A stretch of DNA of 64,000 nt, taken from positions 5,002,884 to 5,066,883 of the forward strand of contig JAKJHU010000038.1 in NCBI GenBank assembly GCA_022316685.1, read 5' to 3'. Shown piece after piece: positions 55,601 to 63,400 of the stretch. The translations under genes and the position numbers were made by a program. Every line of letters begins with the position of its first letter. Position 1 is the stretch's first letter. The DNA is from Progne subis subis. Lineage: Eukaryota; Chordata; Aves; Passeriformes; Hirundinidae. The notes beneath the pieces were generated by a model. That model saw only the letters and a list, made by a program, of their open reading frames with translations, was not told where the DNA came from and made no database searches.

Positions 55601-57396
55601 GAGCCTTATCTTCATTTTGAATTTGGTAATTTCCTTTCCATCTCCTCCTTTTCTAACCAGTAACTCCATGTCAAATGCAGTCTGAAATTTTGGAATGCAA
55701 ATTGAAAAAGATCATTTATCTTGGCCAGTTCTTTCCACACAGCAGCTCTTACTTCTAAAACTAAAGAAAATTTTACTATTAGCTATTACGTCACTCTTGT
55801 ATTTTCTGAACTCCAAAAATGTCCTTTTCTTGGCTGTTTTTCTCCTCTCCTTTTTCAACAATCTCATCCTGTTTCTATTAAACATTTTTAATTCTTCATT
55901 TCACAAAGAACAATTGAGAAGGGTGTACATACACACAGATCAACTAAAACAGTAAGTTATTTAACCTACTCCTTTTGAATTCTATCTTCATCAGAGCCAC
56001 TTGCTAACAGAAATTGTTATAATTTTCAGAAACACAATTCTTTGATAACTTGCAAAGGGATTTTTTTTTTAAGTTAACCTAAAGAAGTTGCTATTTCTCT
56101 GCTTAAAAATAACATAACACACAGTGATTTTTACTTTTTAATTCCAACAGAAGATGATACCCCTCCTAGAGAGGTTCTATGTATTCCTAATCAGTATGAG
56201 AACATTGCAGATGATTACCTTGATTAGATTTTCTCTCTCTGAATATTAATAAGATTATTTAGGAATATTACTGCATTCCTTTTGCAATACAATCCCCATA
56301 TGAGAATTTTCTACACATAAAAGTTTATATTTAGCATCTGTCTATGCTGCCTATGAAGAGATAATGGAAGGGAAGGTCATAGAAAAAATTTTGACCCTCT
56401 GGGAAAGCAGAAATTTGCAGTAAAATTAGAAAGAAAACTAGCAGCCATGTTCATGTCAGACATCCCACATACACATTTGCCCACAAAATCCTTCCAGAAA
56501 TTTTGCAATTAATATTCTACCAAATGTATATTACAGAGATCTTCGGGCACCATTGAGGAACACTGTCAACAACAGGCAAGGAGAGGAAGAACTAAGGTTT
56601 CAAGATGAAAAATAAAGCAAAGATTGCTGTAAAATGTAAATTCTTAATGAAACTAAGGAAATCATCTCCTATTTAAATGCTCAAGGAAAAAAAGATATAA
56701 CTCTAAATTCTGTACCAGTATTTTTTTTTTTTTTTTCACAGCAGAAATGCAATCTAAAAGTCTTTGCCACTAATTTTGCAGAAATAAAATAATCCAACAC
56801 TGAATACTCATTCTCAAAATAAACTGTTCATGGAGACTTAGAATATGTAAAAGTTCTATTGCTCCAAAAGCAATATCATTCCTTGCTTTAATCTTTTTAC
56901 AATGGTACCCCTTATCAGTTTCTTGAGTATACAAGCAAAATATGAAGTTTGAAAGATTCCTTAAATTAGAAGATAAAATATTACTTGACCTAATGATTTT
57001 TAATTCACATATATATTTACATAATTTTTTTCCACTGGTATTCACTGTGACCTATATTCATAAATCCATATGAAAACATTTGGCTTTGGGAAATGACGAA
57101 TGTTGTTGGAATACTAGAAGACTAAGCATAAAAATAATGGTTTTATTTAAGCTTTATATCCAAAATCTGTCCCTGAGCTTGCTACAGCTTTGAAATCATT
57201 CCTCAATACACCAACACCAATACCTCCAGATAATTTTCAAGTTATGAAAACACTCACCTTGCTGTCTCCCTCCACTCTGCATCCTCTCCTTCACGCCAAC
57301 AGATTTCATCAAGCTCAGTGAAGAGATCATGAGGAATGTGTTCCTCATCATCATCTTCTGTTCCAAGAATAAACTGCACCCTTTGTGATGGGGTAT
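166..57396 (-). CDS. SLC4A10: SLC4A10 (NBCn2/NCBE) Na+-coupled bicarbonate transporter, 16 internal exons, both ends outside the window
   Basis: This is the span of the coding exons, transcribed right to left; each exon is listed separately. The exons total 2,423 nt (about 807 residues) and join in frame with matching intron phases and GT-AG boundaries. The product is a plasma-membrane transporter that imports Na+ with HCO3-, regulating cell pH, known mainly from neurons and choroid plexus. Order seen: acidic N-terminal cytoplasmic domain, a linker rich in S, N and Q, then TM1-TM10 with a large extracellular loop between TM5 and TM6 carrying three N-glycosylation sequons. Paralogue assignment rests on [20 protein letters not shown], on the linker ending NSTVDFSK, and on [14 protein letters not shown] with the [19 protein letters not shown] block; the SLC4A7 and SLC4A8 versions I recall differ there. 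The first roughly 100 residues, TM11-TM14 and the C-tail are outside the window. SLC4A8 is the next best candidate but fits clearly less well. Confidence 0.93.
418..3134 (-). other. SLC4A10 intron, 2.7 kb
   Basis: No coding exon seen. It is AT-rich single-copy-looking DNA. The only oddity is a tandem 10-mer with four CpGs at 1247-1266. Short open frames here (for example 2023-2409 minus) have no recognisable protein similarity and no codon-level signal. Confidence 0.85.
1247..1266 (+). repeat. Tandem 10-mer TTCGGTCGAA, two copies
   Basis: Two exact copies, containing four CpGs in otherwise CpG-poor sequence. Confidence 0.95.
3135..3296 (-). CDS. SLC4A10: SLC4A10 exon: TM8 and the [16 protein letters not shown] loop
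   Basis: 162 nt, 54 codons, phase 0. The acceptor is TGTTTTCATAG and the donor AAG|GTATTC. It encodes [20 protein letters not shown], then [20 protein letters not shown] (TM8) and [14 protein letters not shown]. Joined to the next exon it forms K-L-K-K-G, a Lys-rich motif of the type associated with stilbene-inhibitor reactivity in the SLC4 family. Confidence 0.96.
3297..3786 (-). other. SLC4A10 intron, 490 bp
   Basis: Short AT-rich intron between the TM7 and TM8 exons. I see no repeat or other feature. Confidence 0.9.
3787..3900 (-). CDS. SLC4A10: SLC4A10 exon: TM7
   Basis: 114 nt, 38 codons, phase 0 at both ends. The acceptor is AATCATAG and the donor AAG|GTAAGT. It encodes [20 protein letters not shown], then [27 protein letters not shown] is near-invariant in the Na+-coupled SLC4 members, and [18 protein letters not shown] is the SLC4A10 version as I recall it. 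NAF replaces the SVF I recall for mammals. Confidence 0.96.
4151..4312 (-). CDS. SLC4A10: SLC4A10 exon: end of extracellular loop and TM6
   Basis: 162 nt, 54 codons, phase 0 at both ends. The acceptor is CTCCCTTATAG and the donor AAG|GTGTGT. It encodes [20 protein letters not shown], then [20 protein letters not shown] (TM6) and [14 protein letters not shown]. Two Cys (ECKK, ACGH) complete the loop's four-cysteine set. [14 protein letters not shown] favours SLC4A10 over SLC4A7 and SLC4A8. Confidence 0.96.
4717..4733 (+). repeat. Poly(T) run, 17 bases
   Basis: T17 followed by a C-rich stretch. Confidence 0.95.
6463..6485 (+). repeat. Poly(A) run, 23 bases
   Basis: Uninterrupted A23 following CCTCCCCTGGG. 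Confidence 0.97.
6971..7076 (-). CDS. SLC4A10: SLC4A10 exon: glycosylated extracellular loop between TM5 and TM6
   Basis: 106 nt: one base finishing Ser, then 35 codons. The acceptor is TTTCTTTTCAG and the donor TCA|GTAAGT. It encodes [20 protein letters not shown] and [15 protein letters not shown]. Three N-glycosylation sequons are visible (N-K-T, N-I-S, N-L-T) plus the paired Cys of CNC; with the Cys in the next exon these form the four-cysteine loop known in the electroneutral Na+/HCO3- transporters. NISASD matches SLC4A10 best. Confidence 0.95.
8349..8398 (+). repeat. A-rich (AAAAAAG)n tract
   Basis: Fifty bases of A interrupted by single G at about seven-base spacing. Confidence 0.95.
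8420..8486. repeat. Fold-back inverted repeat, likely relic of a small DNA transposon (MITE-like)
   Basis: A 15-nt arm at 8420-8434 (AGGGCCTGAGCCAAA) pairs with 8472-8486 (TTTGGATCAGGCCCT) with one mismatch. The spacer contains a second perfect palindrome, TCAAATATATTTGA. The GGGCCTGA...TCAGGCCC ends are familiar to me from ancient fold-back repeats of reptile and bird genomes. Confidence 0.6.
8495..8940. other. CpG-dense island inside an intron
   Basis: Ten CpGs fall within 8708-8758 alone, and further ones occur through the flanking sequence, while most of the window is nearly CpG-free. A 144-codon open frame (8500-8934, plus) runs across it but shows no recognisable protein. It could be a regulatory element, an alternative promoter or an inserted sequence. 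Confidence 0.6.
16410..16430. repeat. 21-nt perfect palindrome
   Basis: Arm TTTGATATCA, a single G, then its exact reverse complement. Confidence 0.9.
18013..18037 (+). repeat. Four-run G tract (G-quadruplex candidate)
   Basis: Runs of 7, 6, 3 and 5 G separated by one or two A. It meets the usual four-run G-quadruplex pattern on the plus strand, which is the template strand of SLC4A10. Confidence 0.9.
18271..18339. repeat. CTTAAGTAA direct and inverted repeat cluster
   Basis: CTTAAGTAA occurs three times forward and its reverse complement once. The middle pair forms a perfect 23-nt palindrome with a one-base centre (18294-18316). Confidence 0.85.
18546..18791 (-). CDS. SLC4A10: SLC4A10 exon: TM4-TM5 with FIYEALEKL signature
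   Basis: 246 nt: one base, 81 codons and two bases (TC of Ser). The acceptor is CTCATTTTTAG and the donor TC|GTAAGT. It encodes [20 protein letters not shown] and [20 protein letters not shown] (TM4 and start of TM5), then [20 protein letters not shown], matching the second anion-exchanger signature. It ends in [20 protein letters not shown], the beginning of the extracellular loop. The next exon is 11.5 kb away. Confidence 0.96.
18792..19928 (-). other. SLC4A10 intron, 1.1 kb
   Basis: Contains an uninterrupted A44 run at 19627-19670, followed by a purine-rich stretch (about 19700-19727, GGAGGAAGG-like). No exon or named repeat otherwise. Confidence 0.85.
19627..19670 (+). repeat. Poly(A) run, 44 bases
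   Basis: Uninterrupted A44. The pre-mRNA would carry U44 about 835 nt upstream of the 18791 acceptor. The length may be affected by assembly. Confidence 0.97.
19929..20062 (-). CDS. SLC4A10: SLC4A10 exon: TM2-TM3 substrate-site region
   Basis: 134 nt: 44 codons plus AA of a split Lys. The acceptor is CATATTCAG and the donor AA|GTAAGT. It encodes [20 protein letters not shown] (TM2), then [20 protein letters not shown] and FKFC. The LTILGSTGP stretch is the TM3 half-helix that lines the substrate site in SLC4 structures. All key residues of this block are intact. Confidence 0.95.
20246..20420 (-). CDS. SLC4A10: SLC4A10 exon: membrane domain entry and TM1
   Basis: 175 nt: one base plus 58 codons. 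The acceptor is TTTTCTTTAG and the donor ATA|GTATGT. It encodes [20 protein letters not shown], which corresponds to the anion-exchanger family signature before TM1, then TM1 itself ([20 protein letters not shown]) and [11 protein letters not shown]. The short 183-bp intron to the next exon is typical of this part of SLC4 genes. Confidence 0.95.
20421..21819 (-). other. SLC4A10 intron, 1.4 kb
   Basis: AT-rich intron between the linker exon and the TM1 exon. I see no repeat or regulatory structure in it. Confidence 0.85.
21820..21920 (-). CDS. SLC4A10: SLC4A10 exon: linker before TM1 ([11 protein letters not shown]...GPELQRTG)
   Basis: 101 nt: 33 codons plus AA, which with the first A of the next exon gives Lys. 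The acceptor is CTTCTGGTAG and the donor AA|GTGAGT. It encodes [20 protein letters not shown], then [13 protein letters not shown], the basic and Gly/His-rich linker joining the cytoplasmic domain to the membrane domain. The spliced junction reads RTGK-FFGG, where I recall Arg in place of Lys in mammals; the change is conservative. Confidence 0.93.
21921..22492 (-). other. SLC4A10 intron, 572 bp
   Basis: Short AT-rich intron; nothing recognised. Confidence 0.9.
22493..22639 (-). CDS. SLC4A10: SLC4A10 exon: [25 protein letters not shown]...
   Basis: 147 nt, 49 codons, phase 0 at both ends. The acceptor is ATTTTTCACAG and the donor CAG|GTTTGT. It encodes [20 protein letters not shown], then [20 protein letters not shown] and [29 protein letters not shown] is the end of the folded cytoplasmic domain; the Pro-rich tail leads into the linker before TM1. 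Val at the start and LVSG fit SLC4A10, whereas SLC4A7 and SLC4A8 have IFHD and LL(S/A)G as I recall them. Confidence 0.95.
22640..23125 (-). other. SLC4A10 intron, 486 bp
   Basis: Short intron; nothing recognised. Confidence 0.9.
23126..23213 (-). CDS. SLC4A10: SLC4A10 exon: [21 protein letters not shown]...
   Basis: 88 nt: one base to complete Arg, then 29 codons. The acceptor is TAATTTGCAG and the donor GAG|GTATTT. It encodes [20 protein letters not shown], then SIATLMTDE, a compact and highly conserved block of the cytoplasmic domain shared with SLC4A7 and SLC4A8. It is not diagnostic of the paralogue on its own, but it sits in the expected order and phase. Confidence 0.95.
23214..24908 (-). 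other. SLC4A10 intron, 1.7 kb
   Basis: Contains an A15-G14 composite tract at 24210-24238 that continues as G-rich sequence to 24246. Otherwise AT-rich, with no exon. Confidence 0.85.
24210..24246 (+). repeat. A15-G14 composite tract
   Basis: Fifteen A directly followed by fourteen G, then GG and GGGG separated by single bases: an abrupt purine tract with G-quadruplex potential on the plus strand. Confidence 0.93.
24909..25066 (-). CDS. SLC4A10: SLC4A10 exon: [21 protein letters not shown]...EVPIPT
   Basis: 158 nt, starting in phase 0 and ending with AG of a split Arg. The acceptor is CTTTTCCCAG and the donor AG|GTACAC. It encodes [20 protein letters not shown], then [20 protein letters not shown] and [12 protein letters not shown]. 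This is the second half of the cytoplasmic domain, and the [11 protein letters not shown] segment is conserved throughout the Na+-coupled SLC4 members. It joins directly and in frame to the 29452 exon. Confidence 0.95.
25067..29451 (-). other. SLC4A10 intron, 4.4 kb, position of the mammalian cassette exon
   Basis: In mammals a phase-0 cassette of about 30 residues lies at this point. I looked on the minus strand for its His/Gln/Lys-rich sequence and did not find it. A 55-codon open frame at 28425-28592 does not correspond to it. The rest is AT-rich with no named repeat. Confidence 0.75.
29452..29540 (-). CDS. SLC4A10: SLC4A10 exon: variable linker (GQVVSPQ...NSTVDFSK), with alternative start at 29543
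   Basis: 89 nt with the inner acceptor, 92 nt with the outer one. It encodes [20 protein letters not shown] followed by ENSTVDFSK, the low-conservation Ser/Asn-rich linker of the N-terminal domain, and ends in phase 0 (AAG|GTAAGT). The acceptor reads TTTTTAGCAG, a tandem TAG-CAG site. Using CAG gives Asn-Gly-Gln; using TAG gives Asn-Ala-Gly-Gln, the form I recall for mammals. In mammals a 30-residue cassette can follow this exon; I could not find it here. Confidence 0.92.
29541..29543 (-). promoter_or_regulatory. Outer AG of a tandem NAGNAG splice acceptor
   Basis: The minus strand reads TTTTTAGCAG before the exon. Choosing the first AG adds CAG to the exon and inserts one Ala between Asn and Gly. 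Confidence 0.75.
34700..35150 (+). mobile_element. Possible degraded LTR
   Basis: The right third has an AATAAA (about 35106) followed by CTTCTGCTTGGAATTTCAGG and ends near TCGGACA, which resembles the R-U5 end of an avian LTR. The left end is uncertain and no target duplication could be matched. It may be another kind of old repeat. Confidence 0.3.
39785..39973 (-). CDS. SLC4A10: SLC4A10 exon: [13 protein letters not shown]...[12 protein letters not shown]
   Basis: 189 nt. It begins with AT, completing Asp, and ends with a single G after AAA-AAT (Lys-Asn), so the next codon is decided by the acceptor choice at 29540/29543. It contains [20 protein letters not shown], a His cluster ([10 protein letters not shown]), then [23 protein letters not shown]4A7 and SLC4A8 have clearly different residues after DQQ/DNM, so this exon is the strongest single piece of evidence for SLC4A10. 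The donor is G|GTAATG and the acceptor TATTTTCAG. Confidence 0.95.
40780..41479 (+). mobile_element. CR1 LINE fragment: endonuclease piece joined to reverse-transcriptase end and 3' tail
   Basis: The left part (about 40780-41070) translates with breaks to CR1 ORF2 endonuclease phrases such as [19 protein letters not shown] and [19 protein letters not shown]. From about 41080 it switches to the last part of ORF2 ([29 protein letters not shown]) and the 3' end with the GGAACTAGATGATC and TTCCAACCCA blocks, ending in CCATGATTCAATGA, a decayed form of the ATTCTATG terminal repeats of CR1. The middle of ORF2 is missing. Frameshifts and stops show it is inactive. It lies antisense to SLC4A10. Confidence 0.88.
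41538..41585 (+). repeat. T/G-rich low-complexity tract
   Basis: TTTG and TTG repeats ending in a T13 run, about 60 bp after the CR1 end. Confidence 0.85.
44046..44107 (+). repeat. Triplicated TAATTTAAAA(C/G)CC motif
   Basis: Three near-identical copies of TAATTTAAAA followed by CC or GCC, two of them continuing to CAAAG. Confidence 0.8.
49215..49233 (+). repeat. Two long G runs
   Basis: G7 and G8 separated by AGAA. Confidence 0.9.
49605..49765 (-). CDS. SLC4A10: SLC4A10 exon: N-terminal domain core ([18 protein letters not shown]...)
   Basis: 161 nt, phase 1 at both ends. The acceptor is TTTGTATAG and the donor GCAG|GTATGT. It encodes [20 protein letters not shown], then [20 protein letters not shown] and [13 protein letters not shown]. 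The [13 protein letters not shown] segment is one of the most conserved stretches of the SLC4 cytoplasmic domain. The last base starts an Asp codon finished by AT at the 39973 exon. The bird-like sequence has RANS where I recall HANT in mammals. Confidence 0.95.
52108..52113 (+). repeat. Target-site duplication, left copy (GTTACC)
   Basis: Identical six bases recur directly after the LTR at 52750-52755. Confidence 0.65.
52114..52749 (+). mobile_element. Solo LTR of an endogenous retrovirus, passerine-type
   Basis: About 636 bp starting TGTCAGAGTCCAGGG. It carries a TATA-like box at 52522-52527 and an AATAAA polyadenylation signal at 52622-52627, in the right order and spacing for U3-R-U5. 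It is flanked by GTTACC on both sides (52108-52113 and 52750-52755), consistent with a 6-bp target duplication. The 3' end reads GAGA where GACA would be expected, one change from the usual TG...CA ends. No internal viral genes are next to it. From memory it resembles LTRs common in songbird genomes; the family name is not assigned. Confidence 0.8.
52750..52755 (+). repeat. Target-site duplication, right copy (GTTACC)
   Basis: Matches the six bases preceding the LTR start. Confidence 0.65.
57258..57396 (-). CDS. SLC4A10: SLC4A10 exon: start of conserved N-terminal domain ([11 protein letters not shown]...EWRETA)
   Basis: 139 nt. The first two bases finish an Asp codon begun in an upstream exon, and the last two (AG) begin the Arg finished at 49765. 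The acceptor reads TTTTTCTCCAG and the donor AG|GTGAGT. It encodes [10 protein letters not shown], then an acidic run ([18 protein letters not shown]), then [15 protein letters not shown]. This opens the conserved SLC4 cytoplasmic domain; the trailing TARW motif, formed across the intron, contains the Arg that in NBCe1 is important for domain packing. It is the most 5' coding exon I can find in the window. Confidence 0.95.
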
Positions 57397-59437
57397 CTGG
57401 AGAAAAATAAAAATGTCAAGTCCAAAACACCAATTATTTTGCCCCAAGAAAACAAATTTTATGAGATTATCCAGATGTTTTCATGCATATCACTTACTGC
57501 TACACAAAAAAAATTACAGTTCTGCTGTGAGAACATTCATCTACACACAAACACATTCAGATTGAGATCTCTTCATTTACTGTAGCTGTCAAGCCCGCTT
57601 TTTAAAACACTCCTCCAAAGATATAACCTAATGTATAGAAACAGGGTCTATTGGAAGCTGGAATAGTATCAACCAGAAAAAAAAATAAAATAAAGACACA
57701 CAGAAAGCAGAACTGATAAAGCTGAATAAAGCTGATAAAAGTCTTTCACTCCAGTGTTAGGAAAAACTACATTGCCACTTCGTAAGTCTATATCTGCAGA
57801 TCTATCTCAGGTCACAAAGCTAGACTACTAAATGCAAAATCTTCACTGTAGGAGAAAGAAACCAAAAGAAACCTGCCTAATGTGAATATACACTTGCAGA
57901 TGTGACCCTTGTCCCTTTGTTAACTCTACTTGGTTAGGCTGCTTGAGATACCCAACTTCTTAATCTGTCCCAGCTTCCTCATTTTATTCCTCCTGTGTCT
58001 GTCTTCCCTTTCAATACTGTTACTGATTAATTTTCTTCATGGCCTTTCAGCGCAGACAGCTAAATATATTTTTGAAGACATACTATTATTTTTTTCACTC
58101 AAAAAACCTGCAGAATTCACAGAGCATCTTAAAGTACATGTGTATTCATCATTCATATTTCAAGTGCTGTATTAAAAAAATCCTATATCCTATTTGCTTA
58201 TTTAAATTAAAATCTCAAATGAACAAACTCTGATGAAACGCAATACATAGTCTCTAGCAATACATAGCCAGCTTTTTCTGCTAATGTATTTTAGATTCCT
58301 GAAAGGAACCAAAAGTCCTTTGTGAGAGCTGAGAGAGGCCAGGCTGCCAGTCAACTGAAAAACTGATTATCCAGCAGAACAGCTCACTGGTTTCTTGAGC
58401 ACGGTCTAAATGAAGTTCAGCTCTATAACATATTTGTAAGACAAGCTACAGCATTCCATCTAAAGGCAAAGAGCATCACTGCACACGGTCCTCAAGCTGT
58501 TTGAATTTTGGAAAAAAAATGAGATGATAGCACCCACTGAATGCTAATTAAAGAGAAAACACAGCTTTGATCCAAACAAATGAAATGGGCCACTGACACA
58601 GAAAATTAAATTCATTAATAGAGATACCTTTTTGATACAGTACTTGCTATGCAATGAAATACAAACAATAGACAACAGTTTTCACCTGAGGTCTATATGC
58701 TTAAACAGAGTGTAAAGATATACTACAGTACAGCCTATTTAGTCCTTCAGAAAGCAAGGAAATAAAACCCAAGGAGAAATCCAGGAGAGAAGGAAGAAGG
58801 ATATGGGCTCGGGTACTACAAGTAGCAGGGGATGGAACTGCAGGAGGTACAGCTACAGGAATTACTTTTGGTGAATCACCAAAGAACAGCGAGAAACTCC
58901 TCCACTTGATCCTTTCTTTGCTTTCTCTTCTCTCTCACTGTTCAGTCCTCTTTTTTCTTTAAAATCATTCTACTATTTTTTTAATCTGAGACTAGAAAGT
59001 ACATTTTAGTTAAGAAGTGTGCAACTTCTTAAGACTGATTTCCAGAAGGACAGAATTCAGTGAGATATGAACTTACAAAATACTAATGTATATGACTACT
59101 AACAGAACATGGAAACCAAGCTACTCTGGAAGAGAACTGGACTGCAGCTAGAATCTGAGAACAAGCATTGCCAGGAACATCCTGTACTCTGGATAAAATC
59201 AGCACTAGAATTGATTTAAAGCAACTGCTACTGTTAAGTAATAAATGAGCAGTGCTGTACAGCAGAGCTGAGCTTTGTGACAGCTATGATCCTCATGCAA
59301 ATACATGCTTTCAACGTGGGAAGAAAAGCAGAGGATCACAAATCTCTTGAAGTCAGGTGAGTAGTAACAAGGAATCACCTTCCTGCAGTAACTTGCTCTT
59401 CCTGGGTCTTCTGTGTAACAAGCTACTTGACAGCAGC

Positions 59438-59546
59438 GAATCAGAGTCGTTTAGGTTGAAAAGACATCTAACATCATCAGGTCCAGCCGCTAACCAAGCA
59501 CTGCCAAGTCCACCACTAAGCCACACCCCTAAGCACCACATTTATA
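59438..59546 (-). mobile_element. CR1 LINE 3' tail
   Basis: Reads on the plus strand as a diverged reverse complement of a CR1 3' end: GTTTAGGTTGAAAAGACATC, then CATCAGGTCCAGCCGCTAAC, CACTGCCAAGTCCACCACTAA and CCCTAAGCACCACATT. About 110 bp remain, typical of 5'-truncated CR1 copies. It has the same orientation as SLC4A10. Confidence 0.85.
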
Positions 59547-60403
59547 GAAATAATGAAATATGCACTAAATTATCTTCTTCCTTGTTAAAAAAGCTGCTAC
59601 ATTCTGTCTTTCTTTACTGCTGTGATTTCTATTGGTATTTGAAACCTGCAAGTCACAGCTTCATTTTTAGACAACAAGCTGGAAACTGAGAAAAAAGTTA
59701 TCATTTGCTTTATGCATTATAACAATATATTTATTTATGCATTATAATGATAATGTTATTTCAAGGACAAAACCCTAAAAGATGTAAACAATGGGAAATT
59801 TATAATAAAAAAAACATATCTGGTAGTTCCACTTATAAAACTGAATTAACAGGACTATTCATGAGCAATGCCAGATAGATTTGGCTCATATTGATAGGAG
59901 TAATAAATACCAAATATGTCATTAATATGTTATATAGAAAATTATTAATATGTGATTAAAAATCAGTATGGAAGAATACTTCAATTGCTGACTGTCAAAC
60001 TGTGATAAGTTAATCCTCAGTGCAGAAGCATAATATTTGCAAACTAGGACACAATGTTTTCTGCAGTCTAGGCAAACAGAAATTGGCTTGAATATTATTT
60101 TTGTCTATCCCTACTTCAAGTAGCACAGCCAGCATTAAAAAAACCCTTCATACAATTATTGCTATTTCTAAAAAGTAATGAAAATTATCTAGATTACTCT
60201 TTTAAAAAATGAATGACTGAGACTAATCTGTTACAGTAGTATTTCTATCACTGTATTTGTTTTATATCAGAGTTATCAGAAGCAACATGAATTTAAAATT
60301 TCACAGTAAGCAGCTGATGAGTCTCCCAAGTAACTAGCTCATCACCAGTTCAGAAAATCCTCCACAACCAGCTGGAACTGGGTAGAAAGCCTGGTACCCA
60401 ACA

Positions 60404-60429
60404 GGTACCCCAACAGGAGCTGGGGTACC
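60404..60429. repeat. GGTACCCCA hairpin
   Basis: A 9-bp perfect stem (GGTACCCCA / TGGGGTACC) with an 8-nt loop. Confidence 0.85.
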
Positions 60430-63400
60430 ATCAACAAGCACTCCTACTTAGCTAATGAGCAGTCGAAGTCAGGAAAACTGAAGCAGCTTTGTGATTGTTG
60501 TGGCTCCACCAGCCCCTCTCTTTTATCCCTAGGTCTCTCTGGGCTTGTGCTCATTTCATATGTGCAGCACTTGCATCCAAACTACCTCTGATACCTCTAA
60601 TTCATTGCATGCATGCAAATTCTGAGTATTCCACATTTAAAAAGCTGGCTAATTCCATTGATCTAAAAAAAGGGTAAAAATTAAGACCTGGTGGTTAAGA
60701 CACTGTTGAAGACACAAATTCAAAGTGGGACTCAGTGCTGCAGAAAGGGAGTGACCCTGCAGAAACCTGACATATTGATCCATATTGTAACACCATACAA
60801 AGTCATCAGCATCCCTAAAACAAATGCAAAATGTGGGCATTGACATACCAAAACAGCAGATTTGAAAGCCAAAATTTCTAATCACCTAATTCCCAGAGGG
60901 AAACATGAAAAGTTGCACCCTGGAACAGCGCTGAGTGCAGGTAGTGGCAAAGTATCCCACAACATGATCCCACCTTGTGAAACACAAGTAGAAGGGAATC
61001 ATAACTTCCATTTCCCCCATTTAAAACATCCCCAAGTGCATCCACAGCTCTGGGTTAGGGCTGCTCCCTCTTGCCTAAGAGAACAAAGTAAAAGCAAGAC
61101 TTGGTCTGGGGTAACAAGTCAGGATCACTCTCAGTCCCTTCACATAAATTCAGCCCAGCAAGCATTCAGTTCCCCTACACCAGTTAGAGCAATCCACACT
61201 TCCTCCTCGGTGAGTGCCAGGATTTCACCTGGACAAACTGCCCTGCCATCAGGCAGAACTGCACACTATCCACCAGGTGATATCACAAGCAGAAACACAG
61301 CTTTCAGTACAGATAAAATGTATCCAAATTCTGTCCTCTGCCCTTGATAAATTCTAGAAAGACTGCAAAAATGTATTTCTCGTAACACTCCCCTAGCTCA
61401 CTTGTCAGGACAGGTTTCTGTATTTCTTAGCCTCTCAGACCCGTATTTAAGGGTAGAATTAGAAGGCAAATACTTCTTACTGGGGTCAGCAGATGAAGTA
61501 GTAAGAGATTTTTTTTTCCACATTTGAAAACACTGCTAACTATTAAAATAAAATTTTCATTGCAGAAATTCACATGAGATAGTATTCAAGATATACAAGA
61601 TTTAATCCATATCTTGTGCTCTTGTACAGTCACATTAAAATAATACTATATATGAAAAATATTTTTTCTTATTACTCTGCACAGGACAAACTGCAGACAG
61701 GAAGTTGACAGGTGTAACACAGTTGGCAGATAACAATCCCTTACAAGCCAAGGGGAAATGGTACGGAAAATTCACAGGAGCAGAGAAAAGAAAGGATCAT
61801 TTCAGACACAAACATTCATCATCCCCCTGCTTGCACTCACCACAGAAGTGGTGGATGGGGACCCTCCCCTAACCTCCTTCCTTTGCAGATTTGACCCTGC
61901 CCTCAGCAATCAGTAAAGGTAAGAATCATAAATTCTTTTTTTTAATCATTAGAAAACTTAGTAAAAGTTAAAACTAAATTTGCTTTACTAAAGCTCACAT
62001 AAAATAGCAAACAGCCATGCAGCACATTTCTGAAAATCTCTTCACAGATCTCAGATATCACAAGCTGGGTTGGGAGAAATTATTCACTTGATTATTCTCT
62101 GGTGCTTTATCCCTACAGGTACAACCTGCTTCATGCAACTATCCCAGCATTTTCTTGACATGAATAATTTCCATCAAACCAAGGCTATGACAAATAATCA
62201 CATCTTTGGATCTGACAACACGGACAATTCAGAAGCTTTAATTCTCTTCTTTTTGCTAGATTCTTAAAACTGCAATTATGATACATTATTTTAATCCAGA
62301 TTTGCAGCAATCTGTTCCACAGCTGCCCAGAGATTCAAATTTCTGAGTTCATCCATCATACAAGCCTGTAGTAAAGAGCAAATAAATTCTCTTAGCAGCC
62401 ATACTCTTTACAAATAATTAAATTTACCCCACTAAAAACCCTTCAGCACTTGAGATTAGGTACCAAATACATCCAGCTGAGTCTTTTCAATTTACTTTCT
62501 TCAGGTCCTTCTACTAACCAAGAGAAGTCTCGCTTTGCAATTCACTTTTTTGCCTTCATTACCTCCTGAGCCGTGTGTGCAGTCCTGTGTCAGGCTCACC
62601 TCCAGGCTGCTCTGCTTGCCTTGCCACATCCAACATCATGAATTACAAATTTAAGCCTCTTTAAAACTAGGGATTACTTAATCCAGATTTCTTAAAAGAA
62701 CAAACCAAACCTTCCACAACCTTCAACAGTGTCTAGCCACACGAGGCTGTAATCACAGCTGTGTTCACTTTAACCCTCAGCAAAACCTGCCCTTAAAGAC
62801 ACCCCGTTCAGAGCCAAACTCTTCCTACTCCACCATTTAAAAACACCTACTTAAATATCTTTGACTCATGAGTAACAAAGAGTTGTTTCATTGGTTACAG
62901 GCAAACAACAGACATCAAAAAAGCCACAGAAAGCTGCTGCTAAAATCCACATGCACACAGGCAAGTGCAACCCCACCAGGCAAAGGGAAATCTGCACCAG
63001 GCTTTCAGTGCCACCACGACCCACGGCACTGATGGAGCCTCGTGGCTCGGGAGCTCACAGGGGCTGGAACCCATTGCCCTCACAGGCAGCACCAGGGAGA
63101 TGCCCCAGGCTAGAAACAGCTCTTTTTTATCAAATTAGTTTTAATTTGCATCAATTCCCGAATTTAATTCACAAAGCAGTCACAATACTTTACCCCACAA
63201 GGAAAACTGTGGAGAAGGGGAGCTTAAGGCAGAAATGAAACTGGGGCCTTAATTACAACAGCAGCATTTCAGGTGAAAACAGTAAACCTCTCCAGTAAAA
63301 CAAATAGCGCTACTGCATTTTTAACTAGAGTGGATCAATTCACTGAATTTCTCCTTGTCTTCAAAAAGAAGAAACTTAAGAGACAAGATGGTGAAAACCT

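Larger units (their letters stand above)
49766..57257 (-). other. SLC4A10 intron, 7.5 kb
   Basis: Contains the solo LTR (52114-52749), a GC-richer and pyrimidine-rich patch at about 50220-50960 without identity, and an imperfect duplicated TTATTTCTGTTATTAT motif at about 51482-51545. The stretch 52800-57250 is AT-rich with nothing named. Confidence 0.8.

Noticed and set aside
166..57396. SLC4A7 or SLC4A8 as the identity of the gene
   Set aside because: The [20 protein letters not shown] block, VFHD/LVSG residues, [13 protein letters not shown] in TM6 and NISASD in the loop disagree with the SLC4A7 and SLC4A8 versions I recall and agree with SLC4A10.
60862..61347. Longest open frame in the window (161 codons, plus strand)
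   Set aside because: No recognisable domain or signal, low-complexity Ser/Pro/His composition typical of stop-poor C-rich DNA, and it lies antisense in an SLC4A10 intron.
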